A stretch of 64,000 bases of DNA from contig JAGSHD010000004.1 in the NCBI GenBank assembly GCA_023954715.1, forward strand, positions 248,001 through 312,000, written 5' to 3'. Both the position numbers and the translations under genes were made by a program. Below the pieces are notes generated by a model. The model saw only the letters and a list, made by a program, of their open reading frames with translations. It was not told where the DNA came from and did no database searches. Source of the stretch: Candidatus Cloacimonadota bacterium. GTDB taxonomy: Bacteria > Muiribacteriota > UBA6191. This document shows positions 26,826-35,260 of this stretch, piece by piece (the first letter of the stretch is position 1; each line of letters opens with the position of its first letter).

Positions 26826-27268
26826 ACACCCGTACTGCCAAATCCACCTCGAGATTCACTACTAGGGTTAAACTCTTCTACACCAGTAACCTGAATTGTC
26901 TTTTGCAATACAAACTGACATAAACGAGTCCCTTTTGGGATTGTCTTTAAACCTTCACCAAAATAAACCAGTGGCATTTTCCAAAAGTCTTCGGCCCCAC
27001 AATAGTCTTCATCAATCAGTCCAACACTGTTTGCCTGCAATACCTGATGTTTTTTAAATGTAGAGCTTCTAGGCATAAGCAATGAATGATGTCCCTTTGG
27101 CACTTGAATAACCACCCCAAGATCCACCATCTTAAATTCACCAATCTTAGAAAAACTAACATCCTCAACCGTAATCAAATCAAAGCCAGCCGAATCCTCC
27201 GTCTGAATCCCAGCACTCTCATACAAATCCCGAACTTCATCATTCCGATAAGACATTCTAACATTCAC
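26822..27268 (-). CDS. dut: Deoxyuridine triphosphatase (dUTPase)
   Basis: Hydrolyses dUTP to dUMP. All five motifs are in order: SAGFDL, MPRSSTF (PRSS 66-69), VGLIDEDYCG, KGTRLCQFVLQ and RGGFGSTG at the C-terminus. The frame is open to 27361, but those extra residues translate a hairpin repeat; the GTG at 27266-27268, six bases after GGGGGA, gives 148 residues, the normal length. Motif III has a Cys (YCG) and the DFWKMPLVYFG insert is slightly long. Close to nrdAB, so dNTP functions cluster here. Confidence 0.93.
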   Translation of the reverse strand: MNVRMSYRNDEVRDLYESAGIQTEDSAGFDLITVEDVSFSKIGEFKMVDLGVVIQVPKGHHSLLMPRSSTFKKHQVLQANSVGLIDEDYCGAEDFWKMPLVYFGEGLKTIPKGTRLCQFVLQKTIQVTGVEEFNPSSESRGGFGSTGV

Positions 27269-27303
27269 AATAAATCCCCCAACAATAAAAAAGAAAAAAA
27301 CAA

Positions 27304-27673
27304 CTTCACAAAACAAAGAAATAAAGCAACCAGCAACTTTACAAAGTAAAGGAGCAAACACGCAAACAATATCAGCTAAAAACCCTGTTTGTTAGATCTC
27401 TCGACTATCGCTCGAGATGACAAAGCCACAAGCCCTAACTCAAGAATACACTAAACAAACAAAACCCCAATACCACCAAAGCAAAAAAACAACTTTGCAA
27501 AGCAAAGGAGTAAAGAAACTAAAACCCGACATTTGCAAAGCAAAGGAGAAAAACAACTTCACGAAGTAAAGGAGTAACCAAGCAACTTTACGAAGTAAAG
27601 AAGCAAAACAACCAGCAACTTTGCGAAGCAAAGGAACAAAGAAACAAACAACCAGCAACTTTGCAAAGCAAAG
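27304..27673. repeat. Array of eight 15-nt palindromic hairpin units
   Basis: Units at 27304, 27337, 27493, 27531, 27557, 27586, 27619 and 27659, each 15 nt with six-base arms around AAA or GAA. Versions are CTTTGC-AAA-GCAAAG, CTTTGC-GAA-GCAAAG, CTTTAC-AAA-GTAAAG and CTTTAC-GAA-GTAAAG; 27304, 27531 and 27557 are degenerate. The G-C pair and the A-T pair swap together, so pairing is kept. Most units sit in a longer frame CAGCAA-unit-GAG. Spacing is irregular (26-40 bp, one gap of 156). The ORFs here, rich in CFAKLL and YFVKLL strings, are translations of the repeat. Confidence 0.85.
27394..27422. repeat. Single palindromic dispersed-repeat-type element
   Basis: Within the array island, TCTCGA (27399-27404) and TCGAGA (27412-27417) pair around CTATCGC, inside the string AGATC...GATGACA. 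On the minus strand it reads TGTCATCTCGAG followed by a loop and TCGAGAGATCT. That form resembles the TGTCAT-CTCGA palindromes I recall as highly repeated in many unrelated bacterial genomes. Only one copy is in this window. Confidence 0.55.
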
Positions 27674-27696
27674 GAGCAAAGGAGCAAGAAGCAAAG

Positions 27697-27801
27697 AAAA
27701 AGGTTTGATATGAGTAGTATATTTTGGATTGTCTCATTTTCGACTAGTACTAGTGTACGAGAGAAAATGAAGCAGTCCAAAAGATGCACTCAGATCAAAC
27801 C
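27697..27801 (-). terminator. Very long hairpin terminator after nrdB
   Basis: Arms 27702-27741 and 27763-27801 pair at about 32 of 39-40 positions, with several further G-U pairs possible in RNA, around a 21-nt loop that contains CTAGTACTAG. On the minus strand it starts 6 bp after the nrdB stop and is followed by TTTTTCTTT. That makes it an intrinsic terminator, but its stem is several times longer than the others in this window. A palindromic mobile relic used as a terminator is an alternative. Confidence 0.7.
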
Positions 27802-27807
27802 GAAAAG

Positions 27808-28848
27808 TTAGTCGAGATCGTCCCAGTCTAAGTTTGAGGCCTTGGAATAAGCCGTCGGCTTTGCTTCAAAGAAATCTGTCTTCAATTGATTCACAGAAGA
27901 AAAAGCATCCACCCATTCCATAGGATTTTTAGTAATCTCTGGATACATTGCTGGAAATCCAATTGCACCTAATCTTCTATTTGCCAAATACTTGATATAT
28001 CGATCAATCAATTCGTCTGTTAAGCCTAGGATTCCGTCTCGAATAATATATTGTCCCCAAGCTATCTCATTTTCAACAGCACTTCTCATAAGATCTAACA
28101 TCTCTTGTTTGAGCTCATCTGTAAACAAGTCAGGGTTTTCTTGTCTCAATGTGTTCATCATATTTTGAAACAATACTAAATGAGTTAACTCATCTCTTTG
28201 AATATATCGAATTTCTTGCGCTGTTCCACACATTTTTTCTTGTCGTGCTAGTACATAAAAGAACGAAAATCCAGAGTAAAAATAGATACCTTCTAAGATA
28301 TAGTTAGCCATCATACCAAGAGCAAAGTTTTTCTCCGTTGGCTCATTAGCAAATTTTTCATAAGGCTCAGTGATTACCAAGTTTCTTTTCATTAAAAACT
28401 CGTCTTCACGCCAGTAGTTATAAATTAGCTCTCTTTTAGAAGCAGAAACAACAGTATCTAAAATATATCCATAAGATTGAGAGTGAACCGCTTCTTGAAA
28501 AGCTTGAACAGACAAACACAAGTTTACTTCTGGAGCAGTAACAAACTGATTAAAGTTTGGTAGATTTGCTGTTTGTAAACTATCTAAAAAAACTAAAAAG
28601 GATAATACCTTATCATAAGCTCTTTGCTCTGCATCAGATAGAAGTTTATAGTCTTTCGCATCGTTACCCAATGGAATCTCTTCTGGAATCCAGAAATTGT
28701 TCATCATAGCTCGATAGACTGTCATTCCCCAATCATATTTAATATTGTTTAATTCAAATAGATTTGTTGAGTTTCCACCAATCAATCTTCTTTTTCCGAA
28801 GTCTCGATCACCTTCTGGATTAAATAGTTTATTTCGTTTCATTGACAT
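27808..28848 (-). CDS. nrdB: Ribonucleoside-diphosphate reductase beta subunit
   Basis: Radical-generating subunit of class I ribonucleotide reductase. Metal ligands D89 (FLDSLQ), E119 and H122 and the radical tyrosine Y126 are in AFQEAVHSQSYGYIL; a second ligand set is in MMANYILEGIYFYSG and QRDELTHLVLF. Keeping the Tyr argues against the Chlamydia-type class Ic enzyme. The C-terminal tail SNLDWDDLD would dock on NrdA. 346 residues. It overlaps nrdA by 10 nt and is followed by a very long hairpin terminator. Confidence 0.96.
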   Translation of the reverse strand: MSMKRNKLFNPEGDRDFGKRRLIGGNSTNLFELNNIKYDWGMTVYRAMMNNFWIPEEIPLGNDAKDYKLLSDAEQRAYDKVLSFLVFLDSLQTANLPNFNQFVTAPEVNLCLSVQAFQEAVHSQSYGYILDTVVSASKRELIYNYWREDEFLMKRNLVITEPYEKFANEPTEKNFALGMMANYILEGIYFYSGFSFFYVLARQEKMCGTAQEIRYIQRDELTHLVLFQNMMNTLRQENPDLFTDELKQEMLDLMRSAVENEIAWGQYIIRDGILGLTDELIDRYIKYLANRRLGAIGFPAMYPEITKNPMEWVDAFSSVNQLKTDFFEAKPTAYSKASNLDWDDLD

Positions 28849-31070
28849 GATTCACACTCCTCAACTTCAATTGCTTTACTTCTCATATAATATACTGTTT
28901 TACAACCTGTTTCCCAGGCTTTCATGTAGTAGCCAAACAAGTCTTTTGCTTTTGCATCACTTGTTACAAAGAAGTTTAATGATTGAGATTGATCCAACCA
29001 TTTTTGTCTTCTAGAAGCAGCCTCTACTACCCAGTTTTGATCAATTTTATGAGCTTCTTTGTATAACCAATAGGTAGAGTCATCTAATTTTGGCACTGCT
29101 GAAACAATGACTCCATTTACCTTTTCTGTTCGTTCAATCTTTGAAAAGATTGGATCAATCCCTGCTGTAGCACCTGAAATAAGCGAAATACTACCTGTAG
29201 GCGCAATCGCCAACAAATAACCGTTTCGTAGACCATCTTTAGCCACTTTTGCCTTCAAAGAGCCCCAATTTTGATTGCTTCCGAGATCTCTTCCACCGAA
29301 GAACTCTCCTTTTTGCCAATCAGAACCTTCAAACATAGAATATTTTCCCTTTTCTACGGACAAGTTACTACTTGCTTCAATAGCTGTATAAGAGATCTTT
29401 TCATATAGTTTATCTACATACTCTAGATGCTCTTCTGTCTCCCAACCGATCCCTTTTGTTGCCAAAAGAGCATGATAGGACATCGTCCCAAGACCGATTG
29501 CTCGATACTTTCTATTTGTCATTTCAGCTTCTTTGACAGGGTAGAAGTTTAAATCGATAACATTGTCTAACATTCGAACCTGGATCGGTACTACTCTTTC
29601 TATATCTTCGTTTGAATTTACATTCATTAAATTTAAAGATGAAAGATTACAAACAACCAAATCCCCAGCTTCTTTTTTAATTGAAAAGTCATACCCGCCA
29701 GTTGCCTCTGTACCCTTAAACTTAGGAGCACTCATGTTTTGAATTATCTCTACACAAAGGTTTGTAGAACGAACAACCCCACAGTGCTTGTTAGGATTAC
29801 ATTTATTGGCCGTATCTCGATAGAAGATAAATGGTAAGCCCGTTTCAAACGATGATTTTAAAATCATTTTCATGATACTTAAGGCAGTAACTTTTGTTTT
29901 TGGGATTCGATCATCTGCTACAACTTGATCATATTTTTTTTCAAATTCTTCACCATAATAATCTGAAATTTCAAAACCTAAATGCTTGCGAACAATAAAG
30001 GGATCAAACAAATGATATTCTGCTTTTTGTTGAACCGCTCTCATAAAGTTATCCGGTACACCTACAGCCGGAAAAATATCATGAGCTTTTCTACGGTCAT
30101 CGCCATTGTTTGTTTTTAAATTTAGAAAATCAAAAATATCAGCATGATATACGTTTAAGGTTAAAGATAATGCACCTTTTCTTATACCAAGTTGATCTAC
30201 TGCCACCGCCGTATCATTTAAAATACGTATCCAAGGAACAACCCCACCGGCCACATTTTTAAATCCTCTAATTTCTGATCCTTGGGCTCGAATTCTAGAT
30301 AAATCAGCTCCAACACCACCACCATATTTACTCAATTGTGCAAAAGTATTTACAAAATCAAAAATAGAATCCAAACTATCATCCACCGTTCCCACGAAAC
30401 AACTAGATAATTGAGATAATGGCTTTCTAGAATTAGATAAAGTTGGCGTTGCTGGCACCACTTCAAATTTTGAGATTACATCATAAAACTTTTTTGCCCA
30501 ATGCATTTTATCTTGCTCTTTTGATGCAAGAAACATGGCAATCCCCATGAAAGCCTCTTGTGGTAACTCTAAAAGTTGCTTGTCTCCATTACGAATTAAA
30601 TATCGATCAGATAGGGTTTTAATGCCTACAAAAGTAAATAGCAAATCACGTTCAGGCTGTAGGTATTGAGCCAACTCTTGTATTTCTTGCTCTGAGTAAG
30701 TCTCCAATATAGCCGTAGAATACAACCCTTGCTCGGTAGCTGATTGAATAAACTCATAAAAACCAGTATATGGCATTTTTTGAGTCCCTCTGTGAAGACA
30801 AACTTTTTTATAAATATCATAAGTCAATAATCTAGCAGCTACAAATTGCCAGTCTGGCTCTTCTAAAGAAATTTTTTCTACCGCAGTTTGAATCACCATT
30901 CGTTGAATTTCTTCTGTAGTAATATCATTTCTAAACTGAACATGAGCATCCATCTCTAGCTCTAATGGATCACAATCAGTATGTTGACATGCAAAAGATA
31001 TAACTTTTTTTATCTTATATACATCAATAGGAACTATTGTTCCGTCTCTTTTCACTACTCGAATCGGCAT
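28839..31070 (-). CDS. nrdA: Ribonucleoside-diphosphate reductase alpha subunit
   Basis: Catalytic subunit that reduces ribonucleoside diphosphates. An ATP-cone (VVKRDGTIVPIDVYKIKKVI) opens the protein, implying dATP/ATP activity control. The redox cysteine is in LSQLSSCFVG, the N-x-C-x-E active-site motif is in RSTNLCVEI, and the partner cysteine follows in this family. The C-terminal shuttle pair is EECESCQ. 743 residues. The ATG at 31068-31070 has AGGA upstream. Oxygen-dependent class I enzyme. Confidence 0.96.
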   Translation of the reverse strand: MPIRVVKRDGTIVPIDVYKIKKVISFACQHTDCDPLELEMDAHVQFRNDITTEEIQRMVIQTAVEKISLEEPDWQFVAARLLTYDIYKKVCLHRGTQKMPYTGFYEFIQSATEQGLYSTAILETYSEQEIQELAQYLQPERDLLFTFVGIKTLSDRYLIRNGDKQLLELPQEAFMGIAMFLASKEQDKMHWAKKFYDVISKFEVVPATPTLSNSRKPLSQLSSCFVGTVDDSLDSIFDFVNTFAQLSKYGGGVGADLSRIRAQGSEIRGFKNVAGGVVPWIRILNDTAVAVDQLGIRKGALSLTLNVYHADIFDFLNLKTNNGDDRRKAHDIFPAVGVPDNFMRAVQQKAEYHLFDPFIVRKHLGFEISDYYGEEFEKKYDQVVADDRIPKTKVTALSIMKMILKSSFETGLPFIFYRDTANKCNPNKHCGVVRSTNLCVEIIQNMSAPKFKGTEATGGYDFSIKKEAGDLVVCNLSSLNLMNVNSNEDIERVVPIQVRMLDNVIDLNFYPVKEAEMTNRKYRAIGLGTMSYHALLATKGIGWETEEHLEYVDKLYEKISYTAIEASSNLSVEKGKYSMFEGSDWQKGEFFGGRDLGSNQNWGSLKAKVAKDGLRNGYLLAIAPTGSISLISGATAGIDPIFSKIERTEKVNGVIVSAVPKLDDSTYWLYKEAHKIDQNWVVEAASRRQKWLDQSQSLNFFVTSDAKAKDLFGYYMKAWETGCKTVYYMRSKAIEVEECESCQ

Positions 31071-31107
31071 TTTCTATCCTTAATTAAAAAATAGTTTTAA
31101 ACACATA

Positions 31108-31121
31108 GCTGATAAATCAGC
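31108..31121. promoter_or_regulatory. Perfect inverted repeat in the nrdAB leader
   Basis: GCTGAT-AA-ATCAGC lies 38-51 bp upstream of the nrdA start codon. It could be a repressor site or an mRNA hairpin. It does not match the NrdR box I recall (ACACWATATATWGTGT). Confidence 0.4.
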
Positions 31122-31141
31122 AAAGCTCGTTAACTAAAATA

Positions 31142-31192
31142 TTTGATATTTATTGGTGTCACAAATGCAAAATCATAACAATTTTGATATTT
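31142..31192. promoter_or_regulatory. Paired direct repeats upstream of nrdA
   Basis: TTTGATATTT occurs at 31142-31151 and again at 31183-31192. The two are 41 bp apart, about four helical turns, so a protein could bind both on one DNA face. The whole 336-bp gap 31071-31406 otherwise holds the palindrome at 31108, AT-rich spacer and the gspG terminator at 31355. No gene is seen in it. Confidence 0.35.
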
Positions 31193-31354
31193 GTAATTAG
31201 GGACAAAAAATACCATTTTTGAGGAAAGTTTGTAAAGCTAAGTCGACAAAATAAGATAATTATTTCTATTATTTTTTTCGACAAACCCTTAGCGATAGAT
31301 TACGCCCTAATTATTATAAACAAAACCTATCTTTAATCACACCTAAGAATGCAA

Positions 31355-31384
31355 AAAAAACTCCTCTAAAAAGAGGAGTTTTTT
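31355..31384 (-). terminator. Intrinsic terminator of the type II secretion operon
   Basis: AAAAAACTCCTCT (31355-31367) pairs perfectly with AGAGGAGTTTTTT (31372-31384) around AAAA. For leftward transcription past the gspG stop at 31407 the stem is followed by a T run. It separates the secretion operon from nrdAB. Confidence 0.93.
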
Positions 31385-31406
31385 ATAATTTAAATCAATC
31401 TATAGA

Positions 31407-32033
31407 TTACCAAGTCACAGGGTAATCATCATCAAGATCTAAGTTTTTTTCTGACCAAGTAGACCAATCATCAAACAATGATCCAACATTAGCCTCATCT
31501 ACATCATCTCGAATAGAATCACCTTGAACTAAAAAGTTTAATCGAAGTGCACCACTAATTGAGTTGTACACATATCCCCCACCATTACCCGGAGGCTGAT
31601 CATCAGAGGCGGCATTTTCACATGCGTTAAAATCTGCTTGATTTGCATAATAATCCTCTGTTGAAGTAACCACACAAACAAAGTTAGCCCCTTGAGCATC
31701 AGAAATTAGCTCTCCTGGAATAGCACCTTGTATATACTCTTGTCCATCCCCATGCCCTGATGAATTAGAAAGAATAGCTTCAAGAGTTGCTTCTCCACCT
31801 AAAGTTGCGCTTGTTCCTCCAGATACAGTTGGTCTTGGAAATTTAGAATGTCTAGATCTATACATTTGAACTGCTGATTTAATAGATGAGAGATTACTTT
31901 TTGTTGTGTTATATCGCGCATCATAATCAAATCCGATGAAACTCATAGCTACTGATACAGCTAAGATCACCAAAATCGAAATTACAATCAAAAGTTCAAT
32001 TAATGTAAAACCTTTTTTATTAAATCGCTTCAT
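31407..32033 (-). CDS. gspG: Type II secretion major pseudopilin GspG-like
   Basis: Prepilin leader MKRFNKKG with cleavage after G8, then FTLIELLIVISILVILAVSV with E at +5 of the mature protein: the class III signal of pseudopilins. 208 residues, with the N-terminal helix continuing into SNLSSIKSAVQMYRSRHSKFP, as in major pseudopilins. The C-terminal domain is acidic (DDQPPGN, DLDDDYPVTW), suggesting calcium binding as in GspG (inference). It lies last in the operon, 134 bp after the GspM-like gene, unlike the usual place after gspF, so it may have an extra promoter for high expression. Confidence 0.85.
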   Translation of the reverse strand: MKRFNKKGFTLIELLIVISILVILAVSVAMSFIGFDYDARYNTTKSNLSSIKSAVQMYRSRHSKFPRPTVSGGTSATLGGEATLEAILSNSSGHGDGQEYIQGAIPGELISDAQGANFVCVVTSTEDYYANQADFNACENAASDDQPPGNGGGYVYNSISGALRLNFLVQGDSIRDDVDEANVGSLFDDWSTWSEKNLDLDDDYPVTW

Positions 32034-32167
32034 TATTTTATTCCTTCTTCCAGTATTTTTGTCTCTTCAAATGGAGACCGTCTAATAATTAGTATTTATT
32101 GTTAAATAAATGTTACCACAAATTTGATCCATATTAACAGGGAATAAGTAAGTTCTTAAATACAAAT

Positions 32168-32671
32168 TTATGACTTTTTAAATTCTATTTCATCCATTTC
32201 AATATTTAACTTTAAATACTTGACAGTTTTTTTATTTGAGCCCCTACCCTTTTTCTCTTCCACTCGTTCAAGACTTGATTTTAGAACCCTAACATTGTCA
32301 GGCAATCTTTCTAGTTTTTCGTAAAAATCCAATGCTTTACCCATTAAAATTCGCTCTAGCTGAACTACATAACGATTGGAGATATAATCTTTTTTGTCTT
32401 GGGGAGTTAAACTTCGCACACTACATTTATCTTGCCCAATCCCAGCATTAGTACAATAGTTTGATAATCGTACTAACATGGCTACGTCATTTGTATCTCT
32501 AGCCTTTTCAGACGATAGAGTTTGCGCTACCTGAATATTTTTTTGAGTCTTTTTAAGCCCTTCATTCCAGGCTACTGATAAGTCTTGTACAAAAAATATT
32601 CCATATATAAATAGAGCACATAAACAAGTCAAAACTGATAACAATACTAAGTTTAATGAATTTTTTAACAT
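32168..32671 (-). CDS. gspM: Type II secretion GspM/PilO-like inner-membrane protein
   Basis: 167 residues: one membrane segment (LNLVLLSVLTCLCALFIYGI), a coiled-coil stretch and a small alpha/beta domain ending VKYLKLNIEMDEIEFKK. The size, topology and place directly after gspL match GspM, the partner that forms the inner-membrane platform with GspL, GspF and GspE. Sequence similarity is low in this family, so the call rests mainly on topology and order. Confidence 0.65.
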   Translation of the reverse strand: MLKNSLNLVLLSVLTCLCALFIYGIFFVQDLSVAWNEGLKKTQKNIQVAQTLSSEKARDTNDVAMLVRLSNYCTNAGIGQDKCSVRSLTPQDKKDYISNRYVVQLERILMGKALDFYEKLERLPDNVRVLKSSLERVEEKKGRGSNKKTVKYLKLNIEMDEIEFKKS

Positions 32672-32679
32672 TTTCGCTC

Positions 32680-34236
32680 CTATAAGTGGATTTTCTCTTC
32701 AAAGTAATACTTCAAACGATCATTGGTAGGTCGAGAGCTTACTCGCTCCACTTTTCTGGATCCTGTAATTTTTTTCAATACAGTCTCTAACTGTATTAAA
32801 TCTTTGGCAGCGGGCACGGTCCCTCTAAATGTAATACTAGCTTTGGACTCTTCGTTGACTAAAAAAACACTGTTTAATTTTACATCCAAATTTTTTACAG
32901 AAGAGGAAACTTCTTGAATAGCCCACATGGGTGATATTTCAGAGTCAGCAAATCTGCCCAATAGCTTTTTTCTTTCTAAAATCTTTTTTTGCAATGCAGC
33001 TAGCGACTTAAAGGACTTGTTGTTGTTCATTATTTTTTTAGTTTCTGACTGATATTTAGCATCCAAGGAAATTTGCTTATAATAAACTAAACCTAACTCA
33101 ACCCCGCTCAAGCAAAGATAAATAAATAAGGACACACAAATCGTTCCTAAATGCCAAATCCACTGTCTTTGAGTATAAGAGTCAAAATGTAAAAAACGAT
33201 CATTAAAGTTGTGCTTTAGTTTGCCTATACCTAAACCTCTTAAAGCCAATCCAATTGCTATGGAGTACAATAATGGAGAAGTGGGTGCCTCATCATCAAG
33301 AATTAAACCTCTTACCGGGTTTGAATCCACCACAGGCAGATCAAGCATTTGATTTAAATACTCTTTTAAACCAATCAAGGTCGAGCCACCACCAAACAAA
33401 TATACACAAGATATATCCATGTAACCCATTTTTGAATAAAATGCCCCTAAGGTTAACTGAATCTCTCGAATCAAATGGTCTAAACTTTTGCTTAGAGCAT
33501 CATCCATTTGTAAATTTTGCGAATCCTCTTCATTGTTAGAAATGCCATACACTTTTTTTAGTTCTTCTGCATCATCAAACTCTAAATTTAGTTGTTGTGC
33601 TACCGCTTGGGTAAAGTCATTCCCACCGAAAAACACAGATCTTGTATATAGAAGCTCGGTCTCGTTCATGATATTAATACCAGTAGACCTAGCCCCAATA
33701 TCTATCAATAGATAAATCCCCTCTTTTTTGTTGTCTTCACTTTCGTAAAAACAATTGAAATTGGCATACGCATCATAATCGAGTAAATATGGCTTTCTTT
33801 TAATTTTGTGGAACTCTCCAAGATACTCTTTTTTTATCTCATCTTTCACACCGATACACAGATACGTACTATCTTTTGACTCTTCTTCCACCTTTTCTGA
33901 TGAGCTTAGTATTTTATGAAAGCGAAAGTCTCGATTGTCTGCACCTTCGGCAAACTCATCCTCAAGTTCAAAAGGCAAAACCTGTCTAACCTTTTTCAAA
34001 TCTTGAAATGGAAGATCAATCAGACGCACTGACCCTTCATAACCCTTTAAAGAAACCACTAAACGATCATACTCTTCTTCAAGGTCCTCAAAAAAAGATG
34101 CAACTGCCTCTTCTCTTTCTTTTGGTCGATAAGGGTAATGATAAAACTTTTTAACGCTTTCGCCCTTTAGAGAGTCTTCTAGTAAGACTGCTTTGATTGC
34201 GCTAGCACCAATATCTAATCCTAGAACTCTACTCAT
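32680..34236 (-). CDS. gspL: Type II secretion GspL-like protein (actin-like cytoplasmic domain)
   Basis: 518 residues from the ATG at 34234-34236 (GAGGGG upstream; the longer frame to 34323 is not needed). The N-terminus VLGLDIGASAIKAVLLED and YLLIDIGARSTGINIM are phosphate-binding strings of the PilM/GspL actin fold; VYLFGGGSTLIGLKEYLNQ is the adenosine motif. A membrane segment (about 400-425, WHLGTICVSLFIYLCL) leads to a periplasmic PilN-like domain. This full PilM+PilN layout is what GspL corresponds to. It recruits the GspE ATPase. Overlaps gspK by 8 nt. Confidence 0.85.
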   Translation of the reverse strand: MSRVLGLDIGASAIKAVLLEDSLKGESVKKFYHYPYRPKEREEAVASFFEDLEEEYDRLVVSLKGYEGSVRLIDLPFQDLKKVRQVLPFELEDEFAEGADNRDFRFHKILSSSEKVEEESKDSTYLCIGVKDEIKKEYLGEFHKIKRKPYLLDYDAYANFNCFYESEDNKKEGIYLLIDIGARSTGINIMNETELLYTRSVFFGGNDFTQAVAQQLNLEFDDAEELKKVYGISNNEEDSQNLQMDDALSKSLDHLIREIQLTLGAFYSKMGYMDISCVYLFGGGSTLIGLKEYLNQMLDLPVVDSNPVRGLILDDEAPTSPLLYSIAIGLALRGLGIGKLKHNFNDRFLHFDSYTQRQWIWHLGTICVSLFIYLCLSGVELGLVYYKQISLDAKYQSETKKIMNNNKSFKSLAALQKKILERKKLLGRFADSEISPMWAIQEVSSSVKNLDVKLNSVFLVNEESKASITFRGTVPAAKDLIQLETVLKKITGSRKVERVSSRPTNDRLKYYFEEKIHL

Positions 34237-35260
34237 AATCCCCTCGTTCTGATTCTTCTTGAGTTTTCTGTGTTTTTTCTTCGAATTCTCGTTCTTTCCA
34301 TAATAAGATATCGCACGATTCATTTGATCTTTTAACGATTGCTTCTATTTCACTTTTATAATCTCCAACTATTCCTGTTGCGATGATTTTGAAATATTCA
34401 CTTTTTACTTTGACCATTTTCTGTAATTCAGCAGAAAGCCCAGCTCTTGCGATGGCCGACTTAGCTTCTCCATCCGTTTCAAAAGGACGGTCTTGCAATA
34501 CGAGTTCAGCCAAAGACTCTGCTTGATATTCATTTTCTTGCCTAATAAACACTTCTAACACTTCGTGTGTGACTGTGTTTAAATTAATTTTACCTGATCC
34601 ATAGATGGTAAATAAATCAATTAATCTAGGGTTTCCTTTTTTTCCGAAAAGCATCTCTTTTGTAAAACCCTTGATCCATAACATCTCACCAACCGTAGCC
34701 AACTTTTGGTTATGGACTAATAATTTTTTTTCATCCTTACGATACCAAGGGCTTTCAGCACCTTCTTCTCGCTCTTCATCATCATAGTCTGTCCAATCCA
34801 AAAAAGCATGAGCTAGCTCTCTTTCAAGGCCATCGTCGATAATATCCATACCCAATAAGTCACCTTTTCTTACTCGCTTTAAACTAAGTGATTTAAAGTA
34901 TGCTGTTAATTGTTTTTCATTCATCGAATTAATATTAGGTTTACTCTCTTCATCACTTATATTGATGGACAGAAAACCATTACCTAACGGCAAGGGGGCT
35001 AGCTGAGTCATAGAAGATAATGTATGCCAATCCTCTTCAAGATCATCCTTTTTATTTTTATCCAATAATAAACCTGCTCGTGCAAGGTTTACGCCTGCCT
35101 TGGCTAAAGTTAGGGCTTGAATATGCTTAGCGTAGTTACCAGCATAAAACAAGTGCTCTCTTGCTTTTCTAAAAGCCATAGTGGCAAAGCTCGCTAAAGT
35201 AGATAACACTAAGAGTGTTACTAACAAACCTACACCTTTATTGCTCTTTAAAGTTTTCAT
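34229..35260 (-). CDS. gspK: Type II secretion minor pseudopilin GspK
   Basis: 343 residues, the large minor pseudopilin. Leader MKTLKSNKG with cleavage after G9, then VGLLVTLLVLSTLASF; the mature protein lacks the Glu at +5, a known peculiarity of GspK. SKPNINSMNEKQLTAYFKSL and the helix-rich domain with GSGKINLNTVTHEVLEVFI match the GspK core. It caps the pseudopilus tip with GspI and GspJ. Overlaps gspJ by 4 nt. Confidence 0.88.
   Translation of the reverse strand: MKTLKSNKGVGLLVTLLVLSTLASFATMAFRKAREHLFYAGNYAKHIQALTLAKAGVNLARAGLLLDKNKKDDLEEDWHTLSSMTQLAPLPLGNGFLSINISDEESKPNINSMNEKQLTAYFKSLSLKRVRKGDLLGMDIIDDGLERELAHAFLDWTDYDDEEREEGAESPWYRKDEKKLLVHNQKLATVGEMLWIKGFTKEMLFGKKGNPRLIDLFTIYGSGKINLNTVTHEVLEVFIRQENEYQAESLAELVLQDRPFETDGEAKSAIARAGLSAELQKMVKVKSEYFKIIATGIVGDYKSEIEAIVKRSNESCDILLWKEREFEEKTQKTQEESERGDYE

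Noticed and set aside
27269..27361. N-terminal hydrophobic extension of dut that would look like a membrane anchor
   Set aside because: The extension is translated from a hairpin repeat; a GTG with a good ribosome site at 27268 gives the normal dUTPase length.
27304..27673. CRISPR array
   Set aside because: Units are only 15 nt, spacing is irregular and very short, spacers are similar low-complexity sequence, and no cas gene is near.
27440..27789. Overlapping leftward ORFs rich in CFAKLL/YFVKLL between nrdB and dut
   Set aside because: They are literal translations of the hairpin repeat units, in more than one frame, without ribosome sites.
27702..27801. Integron attC site
   Set aside because: The long imperfect hairpin lacks the GTTRRRY/RYYYAAC core sites at its ends, and no cassette or integrase is present.
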